A stretch of DNA of 64,000 nucleotides from Sphingomonadales bacterium (GTDB taxonomy: Bacteria > Pseudomonadota > Alphaproteobacteria > Sphingomonadales > Sphingomonadaceae), in assembly GCA_017309275.1 (NCBI GenBank), contig JAFKLT010000055.1:1-64000 (forward strand). The letters are read 5' to 3'. Shown here one piece after another: positions 25,372 to 33,414 of the stretch (positions within the stretch are counted from its first letter, which is position 1; the number at the start of each line of letters is the position of its first letter). Made by a program: the position numbers and the translations under genes. The notes under the pieces are model-generated. The model was given only the letters and a program-made list of their open reading frames with translations, searched no databases and was not told the DNA's origin.

Positions 25372-26071
25372 CACGCCGCCGCTGGCGCGGCGTACCGCAG
25401 CCGAGGGGATCGGGTCTTTCTTCCTGTTCGCTTGCGTCATCGGATCGGGGGTCATGGCGCAGGCCTTATCCGGCGGGAACGACGGCGTTGCTTTGCTCGC
25501 TAACACCATTGCGACCGGCGCGATCCTGTTCGTTCTGATCACCATGCTCGGCCCGGTTTCGGGGGCGCATTTCAACCCTGCCGTCACGCTCGCCTTCGCG
25601 CTGCGGCGCGAAATGGCTTGGCTCGACGCCGGTGCATATGTCGTTGCTCAGCTTGCCTTCGGCATTTTCGGCGCGTGGGCCGCGCATCTGATGTTCGACC
25701 TTCCGATCCTGCAGTTTTCGACAAAGGCGAGAACCGGATTGGGGCAGTGGACCGCCGAGTTCGTTGCGACCTTCGGCCTCGTACTGACGATCCTCGGTAC
25801 CGCGAGATACAAGCCACAGGCCGTGGCGGCGTCGGTCGGGCTCTATATCACCGCTGCTTACTGGTTCACGTCATCGACAAGCTTTGCAAATCCGGCGATC
25901 ACCGTGGTGCGCGGCCTGTCGAACACATTTGCGGGTATCGCGCCGCATGACGTTCCAATGTTTGTTGTTGCGCAATTCGCGGGGGCGATCGCGGCAACCG
26001 CAATCGCAAGCACCCTGTTCGGTGAGCCTTTTGGACCATCGGCTATTTCTCCATCCGCCCCCGAAAGCTGA
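25364..26071 (+). CDS. aqpS: Aquaglyceroporin-like channel AqpS
   Basis: A 235-residue MIP-family channel with six helices and the two half-helix motifs, HFNPAVTLAF and FANPAITVVR, including the selectivity-filter arginine. In Sinorhizobium meliloti an aqpS gene replaces the usual arsenite pump next to arsC, letting As(III) leave downhill after arsenate reduction; the same logic is likely here because no arsB or acr3 is in the operon. The start is a TTG at 25364 with GAGGAGG six bases upstream, overlapping arsC. Last gene of the ars operon. Confidence 0.88.
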   Translation: MPDTPPLARRTAAEGIGSFFLFACVIGSGVMAQALSGGNDGVALLANTIATGAILFVLITMLGPVSGAHFNPAVTLAFALRREMAWLDAGAYVVAQLAFGIFGAWAAHLMFDLPILQFSTKARTGLGQWTAEFVATFGLVLTILGTARYKPQAVAASVGLYITAAYWFTSSTSFANPAITVVRGLSNTFAGIAPHDVPMFVVAQFAGAIAATAIASTLFGEPFGPSAISPSAPES

Positions 26072-26102
26072 CTGGCGCAGCCGGCCAGCCGCGTTTGAGC
26101 AC

Positions 26103-27368
26103 TCACTGCCGTGCCATTTCCATTTTTGCGTTAGTGCCCAAGACAAGCAATCGCGCAATCTCGTCGGACGTTCGCTGCACGGCAAGCTTTAGCGCCTCGT
26201 CGATGTGGACATAGTCTTGGGTTACATTCTGCGAGGCATGACCCAGCATTGCCCGGATCGTAAGCTCGGAGAATCCCAAATCTCCGGCAACGCTTCCGAA
26301 GGTATGGCGAAGCGTATGCGGTGTAACTCCCGTGATACCCGCCAAGCCGCAAACCCGTTTCAGGCAGTCGCTAACAGCCGTGAATGGGCCATCGCCCGCT
26401 GCGGACGGAAAGAAGTGGGAATTGCCGACTATCTCCACCTGAGCTTCCAGAATGCGGATGGCGGCCGGTCCGATCGCTCTTACTTGCGCTCCGCCCTTGG
26501 TATCCGGAAAGACAACGTAGCCCCGATCGGCATGGAGCCAGGTTCGCTGCATCGCTTGCGCTTCTTGTCGCCGATAGCCGGTGAGCAATAGTCCGCGCAG
26601 CACACCGAGGGCGATCGGGTTCTCCCCATTGGCTTCAGCGTAGGCGATCGCCTTTCCCATCATCGTGATCTCGGCCACGCTCAAACGACGAGTCTTTTTC
26701 TTTCCCGCGAGCTTCTTTGCTCCCAGCGTTGGATGGACCTCGAGCAGGCCTTTGTGCTTCGCATGCCCGATGACGGCCTGAAGCGTTCCGACGCAGCGAC
26801 CCGCGACGCCGGGACCGCCGGTCGCCGTGCCACCGCGGCCCCCGGTGCGCGGCTTGGCAGTCTTTCCGTTTTTCACGTCGGTCTGCATCTGTTCGACATC
26901 GGCAATTTTCAGATGCTTCACGACACGTTTTCCGAGCAGCGGGACGATGTGCGTCTTTATGCGACTCTCGTCCATGTCGAGCGATGATGACTTTATGGGA
27001 AGGTTTTTTCGTCCGAGGATGTTCCCGGCGCGTGCTTCAGCGAGATACCAATCGCACATCTCGGCCACCGTCATGCCGTTGCGCGACTGCCGGACCTTGT
27101 CCGCTGGATCTCCGCCGACGATGACCTCCGCCAACTTCAGCCGCGCGAGATCGCGCGCTTGCTCGACGGTGAGCACGCCAAAGCGGCCCAGGTTCATGCG
27201 CCGCTGAATGCCCTCGGCATTGCGGTATTGAACGATGAAAGTCTTCAGGCCCGATGGGAGAACGCGAAGTCCGAATCCCTTAATCTCGGTGTCCCAATAG
27301 ATGAGCTGTTTCGAGGCAGGCGATACCACCGCGTCGATCGTACGCTTTGTCAGCTTGCTCGTCGGCAT
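26103..27368 (-). CDS. Tyrosine recombinase (P4-type integrase)
   Basis: A 421-residue integrase of the genomic-island type. The N-terminus has the DUF4102 arm-binding domain (LTKRTIDAV, WDTEIKGFGLRV), followed by a SAM-like core-binding domain and the catalytic domain. Catalytic motifs are TGYRRQEA (Arg), HTLRHTFG (His-x-x-Arg), LGHAS (His) and QDYVH (nucleophile Tyr), so it looks intact. It sits about 180 bp from a 3' tRNA-Gly remnant, with its start facing that site, the usual arrangement of an integrase beside its attachment site. No excisionase or transfer genes are seen. Confidence 0.93.
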   Translation of the reverse strand: MPTSKLTKRTIDAVVSPASKQLIYWDTEIKGFGLRVLPSGLKTFIVQYRNAEGIQRRMNLGRFGVLTVEQARDLARLKLAEVIVGGDPADKVRQSRNGMTVAEMCDWYLAEARAGNILGRKNLPIKSSSLDMDESRIKTHIVPLLGKRVVKHLKIADVEQMQTDVKNGKTAKPRTGGRGGTATGGPGVAGRCVGTLQAVIGHAKHKGLLEVHPTLGAKKLAGKKKTRRLSVAEITMMGKAIAYAEANGENPIALGVLRGLLLTGYRRQEAQAMQRTWLHADRGYVVFPDTKGGAQVRAIGPAAIRILEAQVEIVGNSHFFPSAAGDGPFTAVSDCLKRVCGLAGITGVTPHTLRHTFGSVAGDLGFSELTIRAMLGHASQNVTQDYVHIDEALKLAVQRTSDEIARLLVLGTNAKMEMARQ

Positions 27369-27547
27369 GTTACCACTCCTCTTGCTGACAAAATCTCGGA
27401 TCGCGCCATTGTCAGCAAATTGTAAGCGCTGGACGGTGTTCCGGCGACTAGTCGAGGATAGGGTTTCGTAGAGATAATCTCAAGAAAATAAGCAATTATA
27501 GGGCGGTAGCGTAGAAAAGGGAGAAACCGAAAAGTGTCACGGTCAAG
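27369..27547. other. Element end between integrase and attachment site
   Basis: About 180 bases, more AT-rich than the flanks (for example AATAAGCAATTATAGGG), with no coding frame. It should contain the integrase promoter and the arm-type binding sites. I could not identify specific repeats. Confidence 0.5.
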
Positions 27548-27592
27548 TTGCCAAGGTTGGGGTCGAGGGTTCGAATCCCTTCGCCCGCTCCA
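27548..27592 (+). repeat. attR-type site: 3' fragment of tRNA-Gly(GCC)
   Basis: These 45 bases equal the 3' part of a tRNA-Gly: anticodon loop TTGCCAA with GCC, 3' anticodon strand GGTTG, variable loop, T-arm GAGGGTTCGAATCCCTT, acceptor strand CGCCCGC, discriminator T and CCA. The bases just upstream (ACGGTCAAG) do not pair with the 3' anticodon strand, and no D-arm or 5' acceptor GCGGGCG is present, so this is not a functional tRNA. The break exactly at the anticodon loop is a classic integrase crossover point. Because the retained part is the 3' end followed by unrelated DNA on the right, the integrated element lies to the left. Confidence 0.85.
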
Positions 27593-27748
27593 GTTTTCCA
27601 AGCGATATCGATGATCCCGCCGGGGCCGGTCGTGCCTTCGGGCCGCGATGCATATTGTGTGCCCGCGCGACCCGCTCCCATTTTTGCTGATGTCCCCCCC
27701 TTCGTCCGCACGATAGTCTCCTCGCCAAAATGACATGAGGAGGATGCG

Positions 27749-28513
27749 ATGGACCTGGGTCTTGCGGGCAAGAAGGTAATCATCAACGGCGGTGCCCACG
27801 GGCTGGGACTCGCCTCGCTCAAGATTTTCGCGGCCGAGGGCGCGGACGTCGCCTTTTTCTCGCGCGATGCGGAGAAGGTGGCGGCGGCGGTCGCGGCGAT
27901 CGACGCGGCGGGGCCTGGAAAGGTCCTGGGTGAACAATTCGACATGACAAACAACCCCGACGGCTATCGTGCCTGGCTGGAGAAGGCGCGCGACACGCTC
28001 GGCGGCTGCGACATCTTCATTCATACCGCGAGTTCGTCGGGGCAGGGCGCGACCGGCGACTGGCAGCGCGGGCTCGACATGGACATCATGGGGGCGGTGC
28101 ACGGCGTCGAGACGCTGACCGAGGCGCTGGCCGCATCGGGAACGGGATCGATCATCTTCATGTCGTCGACCGCGGCGGTCGAGACCTTCATCGTGCCGCA
28201 GGCGTTCAACGCGTTGAAGGCGGCGCTGATCACCTATGGCTCGCAATTGAGCCAGGCGCTCGCGGCGCAGAATATCCGCGTCAATATCGTCTCGCCCGGC
28301 GCCATCTATTATCCCGGCGGCAATTGGGAGGTCATCAAGTCGGCGGTGCCGCCGCTTTACGAAGGCACGCTGGCGCAGATGCCGATGGGCCGTTTCGGCG
28401 AACCGGAAGAGGTCGCGAAGGCGATCGTCTTCATGGCCTCGCCCGCCTGTCCGTACATGACCGGCGCGCATCTGGTCGTCGACGGCGGCTTCACGAAGCG
28501 CGTCCAGTTCTAG
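27749..28513 (+). CDS. SDR-family protein with Phe at the catalytic Tyr position
   Basis: A 254-residue short-chain dehydrogenase/reductase-like protein. The cofactor loop reads GGAHGLGL (TGxxxGIG type), the NNAG motif is replaced by HTASSSG, and the active-site tetrad position reads S140...F153-x3-K157 (QAFNALKAAL), so the usual proton-donating Tyr is Phe. The C-terminus is normal (YMTGAHLVVDGGFTKR). It may have altered chemistry or be a hydratase-, isomerase- or lyase-like SDR. GAGGAGG precedes the ATG. First gene of the catabolic region and probably of an operon running to 34.3 kb. Confidence 0.8.
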   Translation: MDLGLAGKKVIINGGAHGLGLASLKIFAAEGADVAFFSRDAEKVAAAVAAIDAAGPGKVLGEQFDMTNNPDGYRAWLEKARDTLGGCDIFIHTASSSGQGATGDWQRGLDMDIMGAVHGVETLTEALAASGTGSIIFMSSTAAVETFIVPQAFNALKAALITYGSQLSQALAAQNIRVNIVSPGAIYYPGGNWEVIKSAVPPLYEGTLAQMPMGRFGEPEEVAKAIVFMASPACPYMTGAHLVVDGGFTKRVQF

Positions 28514-28523
28514 GGCGCGCGCG

Positions 28524-29168
28524 GTGATACTCTATCAGTCGCTCGGCCCCAATCCGCGGGTGGTGCTGATGTACCTTGCCGAGACGGGGGTCGGGGTCGA
28601 CCGCCGGTTCGTCGACATCATGGCGGCCGAGAATCGCCGGCCCGACTTTTGCGCGAAAAGCCCGCTGGGGCATACGCCGCTGCTCGAACTCGACGATGGC
28701 GGCTGCATCGCGGAGAGTATCGCGATCTGCGAATATCTGGACGAAACGCTGGGCGGGCACGCGCTGCTGGGGGCGAGCGCGGCGGAGCGCGCGACGACGC
28801 GCATGCTGGTGCGGATCGTCGACCAGCTCGTCGTCGTGCCGATGACCGCGGGCTTTCGCGGCGCCGAGGGGCTGCCGATGTTCCAGAGCCGGCTGCTCTG
28901 CCTGCCCGATGCCGCCGCGGACCTGAAGCGCCTTGCCGCCGACGGGCTGGCGCAGGTCGATCGGATCGTCGGGGCGGGACCGTGGATCGCGGGCGACCGC
29001 TTCAGCCTTGCCGACATCCTTCTTTATTCCTTCGTCGAGTTCGGCGCGATGGTCGGCCAGCCGCCCGATCCGGCGCTGGCTCATCTCGCCACCTGGCGCG
29101 AGCGCGTCGCCGCCCGCCCCAGCGCGGCCGCCAGCGCCAACCCCCAACAGGGCATCGGAGAAGCCTGA
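28524..29168 (+). CDS. Glutathione S-transferase family protein
   Basis: A 214-residue GST. The thioredoxin-like N-terminal domain opens MILYQSLGPNPRVVLMYLAE and includes the glutathione-binding turn HTPLLELDDG and ESIAICEYLDE. The all-helical C-terminal domain contains the folding motif GDRFSLADILLYSF. The start is GTG, 11 bases after the SDR stop. In catabolic clusters such GSTs act in dehalogenation, ether cleavage or isomerisation; here the substrate is unknown. It abuts the E1-alpha gene directly. Confidence 0.85.
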   Translation: MILYQSLGPNPRVVLMYLAETGVGVDRRFVDIMAAENRRPDFCAKSPLGHTPLLELDDGGCIAESIAICEYLDETLGGHALLGASAAERATTRMLVRIVDQLVVVPMTAGFRGAEGLPMFQSRLLCLPDAAADLKRLAADGLAQVDRIVGAGPWIAGDRFSLADILLYSFVEFGAMVGQPPDPALAHLATWRERVAARPSAAASANPQQGIGEA

Positions 29169-30149
29169 ATGACCGACACGACGATCGATCGCGACAAGTT
29201 GCGCGATATCTATACCCGCACGATGCGCGTCGCGCGCGCCGACGAGAAATTCCGTTCGCTGCTGATGACCGGCAAGCTCGCGGTGATCTATTATACCGTG
29301 CGCGGGCAGGAGCTGGTGTCGGCGGCCGCGATGGCGGCGCTGGAACCCGACGATTATCTGGTCACCACCTATCGCGGCCAGCACGATCAGATCGCCAAGG
29401 GCGTGCCGCTGAATCCCCTGTTCGCGGAGATTGCGGGCAAGGCCGGCGGTACGTGTCGCGGCAAGGGCGGGTCGATGCACATCACGCATCCTGCCACCGG
29501 GGTGATGGTGACCACCGGCGTCGTCGGATCGGGGCTTCCGATCGCCAACGGCCTGGCCCTCGCATCGCAGAATCGCGGCGACGGCAAGGTAACGATGGTC
29601 TGTTTCGGTGACGGGGCGACCAATATCGGCGCCTTTCACGAGGCGATGAACATGGCGCAACTCTGGAAACTGCCCGTGATCTTCCTCTGCCAGAACAACC
29701 GCTATGGCGAGCACACTGCCTTTGCCGACCATACCAAGGTCGATTCGATCGTCACCCGCGCCAACGCCTATGGAATGAACGGCGTGAAGGTCGACGGCAA
29801 CGACGCGATCGCGATGTACAACACGACCAAGGCGGCGGTCGACCGCGCCCGCGCGGGCGAGGGGCCGACGCTGATCGAGGCGATGTGCTATCGCATGATG
29901 GGCCATTTCTTCGGCTCCGACTTTTCCTACATGCCGCAGGAGCATCTGGCCGAGATGGCGGCCGAGGACCCGTTGCCACGGCTTCGCCAGCTGATGCTCG
30001 ACCATCAGTTCACCGAGGCCGAGCTCGACGCGATCGTCGCCGACCTCGACGCGCAGATGGATGCCGCCGCCGAATTTGCCGCGAACAGTCCGCTGCCGGG
30101 GCCTGAGGAAATCCGCAAGGACGTCTTCGAAGAGGAGATCGCGGCATGA
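29169..30149 (+). CDS. Thiamine-diphosphate dehydrogenase E1 alpha subunit (AcoA/PdhA-like)
   Basis: A 326-residue E1 alpha of the acetoin/pyruvate/branched-chain 2-oxoacid dehydrogenase type. It contains the ThDP/Mg motif running from FGDGATNIGAFHEA to QNNRYGEHT, the TTYRGQHDQIAKG loop and SMHITHPATG. It pairs with the E1 beta gene that overlaps it by four bases. The complex would decarboxylate a 2-oxo acid or cleave an alpha-hydroxyketone such as acetoin and pass the acyl group to lipoate. No E2 or E3 gene is present in the window, so the substrate is open. Confidence 0.9.
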   Translation: MTDTTIDRDKLRDIYTRTMRVARADEKFRSLLMTGKLAVIYYTVRGQELVSAAAMAALEPDDYLVTTYRGQHDQIAKGVPLNPLFAEIAGKAGGTCRGKGGSMHITHPATGVMVTTGVVGSGLPIANGLALASQNRGDGKVTMVCFGDGATNIGAFHEAMNMAQLWKLPVIFLCQNNRYGEHTAFADHTKVDSIVTRANAYGMNGVKVDGNDAIAMYNTTKAAVDRARAGEGPTLIEAMCYRMMGHFFGSDFSYMPQEHLAEMAAEDPLPRLRQLMLDHQFTEAELDAIVADLDAQMDAAAEFAANSPLPGPEEIRKDVFEEEIAA

Positions 30150-31135
30150 CCCAGATCACGATGACGCAGGCGATCAACCGCGCGATCGACGAGGCGATGG
30201 CCGAGGATGCGGGCGTAATCCTGCTCGGCGAGGATGTCGCCGCGAAGCAGGGCGGCGGTGTGTTCAAGATTTCGGCGGGACTCACCGAGAAATATGGCGA
30301 AAACCGCGTGCGCGCGACGCCGATTTCGGAACAGGCGATCGTCGGTGCCTGCGTCGGCGCCGCACTCGCGGGCTTCCGCCCGATCGCCGAGATCATGCTG
30401 ATGAACTTCGTGACCGTCGCGATGGATCAGATCGTCAACCATGCCGCGAAGCTGCGCTTCATGTCGGGGGGGCAGACGAACGTTCCGATGGTGATCCGCA
30501 CCACGACCGGCGTCGGCGTCGGCTTCGGCGGGCAGCATTCGGACATGCTGGAGGCCTGGTTCGCGCATGTCGCCGGGCTCAAGATCGTCACCCCGTCGAA
30601 CGCCGCCGACGCGCAGGGGCTGATGCGCGCCGCGATCGCGTGCAACGACCCCGTGATCTTCATCGAGAATATCCTCTGCTATGGCCTGAAGTCGGACGAT
30701 CCGGGGCCGGGGCACATCGTTCCGCTGGGCAAGGCGGCGGTGGCGCGCGAGGGCAGCGACTGTTCGATCATCACCTATGGCCGCACCGTGCTCGACGCGC
30801 TTGAGGTGGCGGGCAAGCTGGCCGAGGAAGGGATTTCGGTCGAGGTCGTCGATCTCAGGACCATCGCCCCCTATGATGAGGCGACGGTGACCGCATCGGT
30901 CGCGAAGACGGGCCGCGCGGTCGTGCTGCACGAAGCGGTGAAGCAATATGGCACCGGCGCCGAAATCGCCTCGCGGCTCAGCGAAAAGCTGTTCGGCAAG
31001 CTGAAGGCGCCCGTCACGCGCATCGGCGGGGCCTTCTCTGCCGTGCCGATGGCCAATGCGCTGGAACAGGCGTGGATCCCGAACAAGGACGCGATCGCCG
31101 ACGCGGTTCGCGCCGCGATGAACTGGAAGGGCTGA
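30146..31135 (+). CDS. Thiamine-diphosphate dehydrogenase E1 beta subunit (AcoB/PdhB-like)
   Basis: A 329-residue transketolase-type beta subunit. It carries MTQAINRAIDEAM, LLGEDVAAKQGGGVFK, TPISEQAIVGACVGAALAG and the phenylalanine-containing LMNFVTVAMDQIVNHAAK, which contacts the aminopyrimidine of ThDP. The C-terminal transketolase_C domain (VEVVDLRTIAPYDEATV) is complete. It follows E1 alpha with an ATGA overlap and precedes the lipoyl-domain gene by five bases. Confidence 0.9.
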   Translation: MTQITMTQAINRAIDEAMAEDAGVILLGEDVAAKQGGGVFKISAGLTEKYGENRVRATPISEQAIVGACVGAALAGFRPIAEIMLMNFVTVAMDQIVNHAAKLRFMSGGQTNVPMVIRTTTGVGVGFGGQHSDMLEAWFAHVAGLKIVTPSNAADAQGLMRAAIACNDPVIFIENILCYGLKSDDPGPGHIVPLGKAAVAREGSDCSIITYGRTVLDALEVAGKLAEEGISVEVVDLRTIAPYDEATVTASVAKTGRAVVLHEAVKQYGTGAEIASRLSEKLFGKLKAPVTRIGGAFSAVPMANALEQAWIPNKDAIADAVRAAMNWKG

Positions 31136-31140
31136 AGGCG

Positions 31141-31371
31141 ATGGCGGAAGAGTTGCGCATCCCCAAGATCGGCATGTCGGCGACCGAGATGACGCTGAAC
31201 GAATGGATGTTCGGCGACGGCGAGCGCGTCGAGGTCGGCGACATCATCTATACGGTCGAAACCGACAAGACGACGGTCGAGATCGAGGCGCAAGTCGCGG
31301 GAACCATCCGCCCGACGGGGGTCGAGGGAGAGGTCTATCCCGTCGGCGCGCTGGTCGGGACGATCGAATGA
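31141..31371 (+). CDS. Free-standing lipoyl-domain protein
   Basis: A 76-residue protein that is just one biotinyl/lipoyl-attachment domain: IPKIGMSATEMTLNEWM, the lipoylation site ETDKTTVE (K43) and a final half-barrel GTIRPTGVEGEVYPVGALVGTIE. In ordinary complexes this domain is the N-terminus of E2 (AcoC/PdhC), followed by a peripheral-subunit-binding and an acyltransferase domain; here the gene stops after the lipoyl domain. It could serve as a mobile swinging arm for the adjacent E1, borrowing an E2/E3 encoded elsewhere, or act more like a glycine-cleavage H-protein. ATGA overlap with the next gene. Confidence 0.88.
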   Translation: MAEELRIPKIGMSATEMTLNEWMFGDGERVEVGDIIYTVETDKTTVEIEAQVAGTIRPTGVEGEVYPVGALVGTIE

Positions 31372-31760
31372 CCCCGCTGGAGGCGAGCCAGGCGATGTAC
31401 GCCGCGGTCGCGAAGGGCGATTGGGACGCGGTCGCCGATTTCATGGCCGACGATTTCGTCATCCATGAGCCCGCCTCGCTGCCCTATGGCGGCGAATGGC
31501 GCGGGCGCGACGCGCTGCAACGGCTGTATGCGCATGTCATGGGATATTGGGAGGATCCCGTCGTCCAGTGGCAGGAACTGATCGGCGGCGAGAAATATGC
31601 CGTCGCGCTGCTGCACTTCACCGTCACGGCGCGCGCCAGCGGCAAGCGTTTCGAGACGCATATCGCAGAGGTCACGGCGTTCGACGACGCCGGCAAGATG
31701 GCGTCGATGCGCATCCATTATTTCGACACCGCCGACATGCTCGGCCATCTGAAAGCCTGA
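31368..31760 (+). CDS. SnoaL-like (NTF2 fold) protein
   Basis: A 130-residue single-domain protein with the SnoaL_2/NTF2 pattern: an N-terminal helix pair (ASQAMYAAVAKGDWDAVADFMADDFVIHEP), GRDALQRLYAHVMGYW, and a mixed sheet ending FETHIAEVTAFDDAGKMASMRIHYFD. Relatives include ketosteroid isomerases, polyketide cyclases and many uncharacterised proteins; the conserved D and H positions are compatible with acid-base catalysis. Its overlap with the lipoyl gene and the four-base gap to the KstD-like gene show it belongs to the same operon. Confidence 0.8.
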   Translation: MTPLEASQAMYAAVAKGDWDAVADFMADDFVIHEPASLPYGGEWRGRDALQRLYAHVMGYWEDPVVQWQELIGGEKYAVALLHFTVTARASGKRFETHIAEVTAFDDAGKMASMRIHYFDTADMLGHLKA

Positions 31761-31764
31761 GGCC

Positions 31765-33414
31765 ATGAACGAAGCGCCGCACGTCCTGGTCCTCGGTACG
31801 GGCGGCGCGGGGTTCACCGCCGCGCTGTCGGCGCATCGCGCCGGCGCGCGCGTGTCGCTGTTCGAAAAGGGCGATCAGGTCGGGGGGACGACCGCCTGGT
31901 CGGGCGGGATGATCTGGATCCCGAACAATCATCACGAGGCCGACCTGGGCGTCGAGGACAGCCGCGAAAAGGCGCTGACCTATCTCATGTCGATGTCGCA
32001 TGGGCTGATGCAACAGCATCTGGTCGAGGCTTTTCTGGATCATGGGCCGGAGATGGTCGCGTTCCTCGAAGCCGATACGCCGGTGCAGTTCCGCCCGATT
32101 CCCGAATTCCCGGACTATCACGCCGAATTCCCCGGCGGGATGCCGAACGGCGGGCGCTCGCTCGACTGTCCGCTCTATTCGTTCCACGAGCTTGGCGACT
32201 GGGCGGAGAAGGTAACGCGCTCGCCCTATTATCCCTCGCCGCACTTCTCGATCTACGACACCCCGCTGGGTCAGGCGAAGCCGCAGCCGCTGGCGCCCGA
32301 AGAGATGCAACGGCGTATCGATGCCGATCTGCGCGGCAGCGGGCAGGCGCTGGTCGGCCGACTGCTGCGCGCGTGTCTCGATCGCGGGATCGAGCCGCGG
32401 ACCGGGCATCGCGCGGTGCGTTTGCTGATGGATGGCGATCGCGTTGCCGGGGCGGTGTTCGAGACCGCCGACGGCGAGGTGGAGATTGCCGCCGATGCGG
32501 TCGTCCTGGCGACCGGCGGCTTCGAATGGGATGCCGACCTGCTTCGCGCCTTCCTTCGCGGTCCGATGACGCACCCGCTCAGCCCCGCGACCAACACGGG
32601 CGATGGGCTGAAGATGGCGATGCGCGTCGGCGCCATGCTCGGCAACATGCGCGAGGCGTGGTGGATGCCGGTCGCCGAAGTGCCGACAAGCGAAAGCGCG
32701 ACCGGCAAGACGCTCGTCGCGGGGCAGCGCAGCCTGCCGCACTCGATCATGGTCAACCGCGCGGGCAAGCGCTTCACCAACGAAGCGGCGAACTATAATG
32801 CGATCGGTGCGGCCTTCCACGACCAGGACGTCAGCGCCTTCGACTATGCGAACCTGCCGTGCTGGCTGATCTTCGACCAGCAATATATCGACCGCTTCGG
32901 TTTCGGGATGATCAGCGGAGAGCGTGGCGTCGCGCCGCCGCAATGGGCGATGCGCGCCGACAGCCTGTCCGATCTTGCCGTGCGGCTGGGGATCGATGCC
33001 GATGCGCTGGGCGCGACGGTCGAGCGCTTCAACACCCATTGCGCGAGCGGGCGCGATCCCGACTTCGGGCGCGGCGACGCGGCGCATGATCAATGGTGGG
33101 GCGATCCCGACGGACGCGGGTCGACCGCCGCGACGCTGGGGCCGATCGGCCAGGCGCCCTTCTTCGCGGTCGAGATCAAGAGCGGCGCGCTGGGGACGAA
33201 GGGCGGGCCGCAGACCGACGCGAACGCGCAGGTGCTCAGCGTCGACGGCACGCCGATTGCGGGACTTTACGCCGCCGGCAACGTCATGGCCTCCGCGATG
33301 GGCATGACCTACGGCGGCCCCGGTGGGACGATCGCGCCGGGAATGGTGTTCGGCTTTCTCGCGGGGCGCCACGCAGCGACCGCGACGGCCAGGCAGATGG
33401 AGGGCGCGGCGTGA
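31765..33414 (+). CDS. FAD-dependent dehydrogenase, 3-ketosteroid delta1-dehydrogenase-like
   Basis: A 549-residue flavoprotein of the fumarate reductase/KstD fold. It has the FAD-binding VLGTGGAGFTAAL motif at residues 8-20, EKGDQVGGTTAWSGGMIWIP, VVLATGGFEWD, and the C-terminal MGMTYGGPGGTIAPGMVFGFLAGRH. The last segment matches the KstD signature in which a Tyr and a Gly four residues later act on the 3-keto ring. KstD enzymes are typically 510-570 residues, so length fits. Related flavoproteins act on other enones and unsaturated rings, so steroid specificity is suggested, not shown. It overlaps the next gene by four bases (GTGA). Confidence 0.82.
   Translation: MNEAPHVLVLGTGGAGFTAALSAHRAGARVSLFEKGDQVGGTTAWSGGMIWIPNNHHEADLGVEDSREKALTYLMSMSHGLMQQHLVEAFLDHGPEMVAFLEADTPVQFRPIPEFPDYHAEFPGGMPNGGRSLDCPLYSFHELGDWAEKVTRSPYYPSPHFSIYDTPLGQAKPQPLAPEEMQRRIDADLRGSGQALVGRLLRACLDRGIEPRTGHRAVRLLMDGDRVAGAVFETADGEVEIAADAVVLATGGFEWDADLLRAFLRGPMTHPLSPATNTGDGLKMAMRVGAMLGNMREAWWMPVAEVPTSESATGKTLVAGQRSLPHSIMVNRAGKRFTNEAANYNAIGAAFHDQDVSAFDYANLPCWLIFDQQYIDRFGFGMISGERGVAPPQWAMRADSLSDLAVRLGIDADALGATVERFNTHCASGRDPDFGRGDAAHDQWWGDPDGRGSTAATLGPIGQAPFFAVEIKSGALGTKGGPQTDANAQVLSVDGTPIAGLYAAGNVMASAMGMTYGGPGGTIAPGMVFGFLAGRHAATATARQMEGAA

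Noticed and set aside
26103-27368. Prophage
   Set aside because: Apart from the integrase no structural, lysis, replication or excision genes occur nearby; an integrative island is the better reading.
27541-27592. Functional tRNA-Gly gene
   Set aside because: Only the portion from the anticodon loop to CCA is present; D-arm, 5' anticodon strand and 5' acceptor are missing, so it is an attachment-site remnant.
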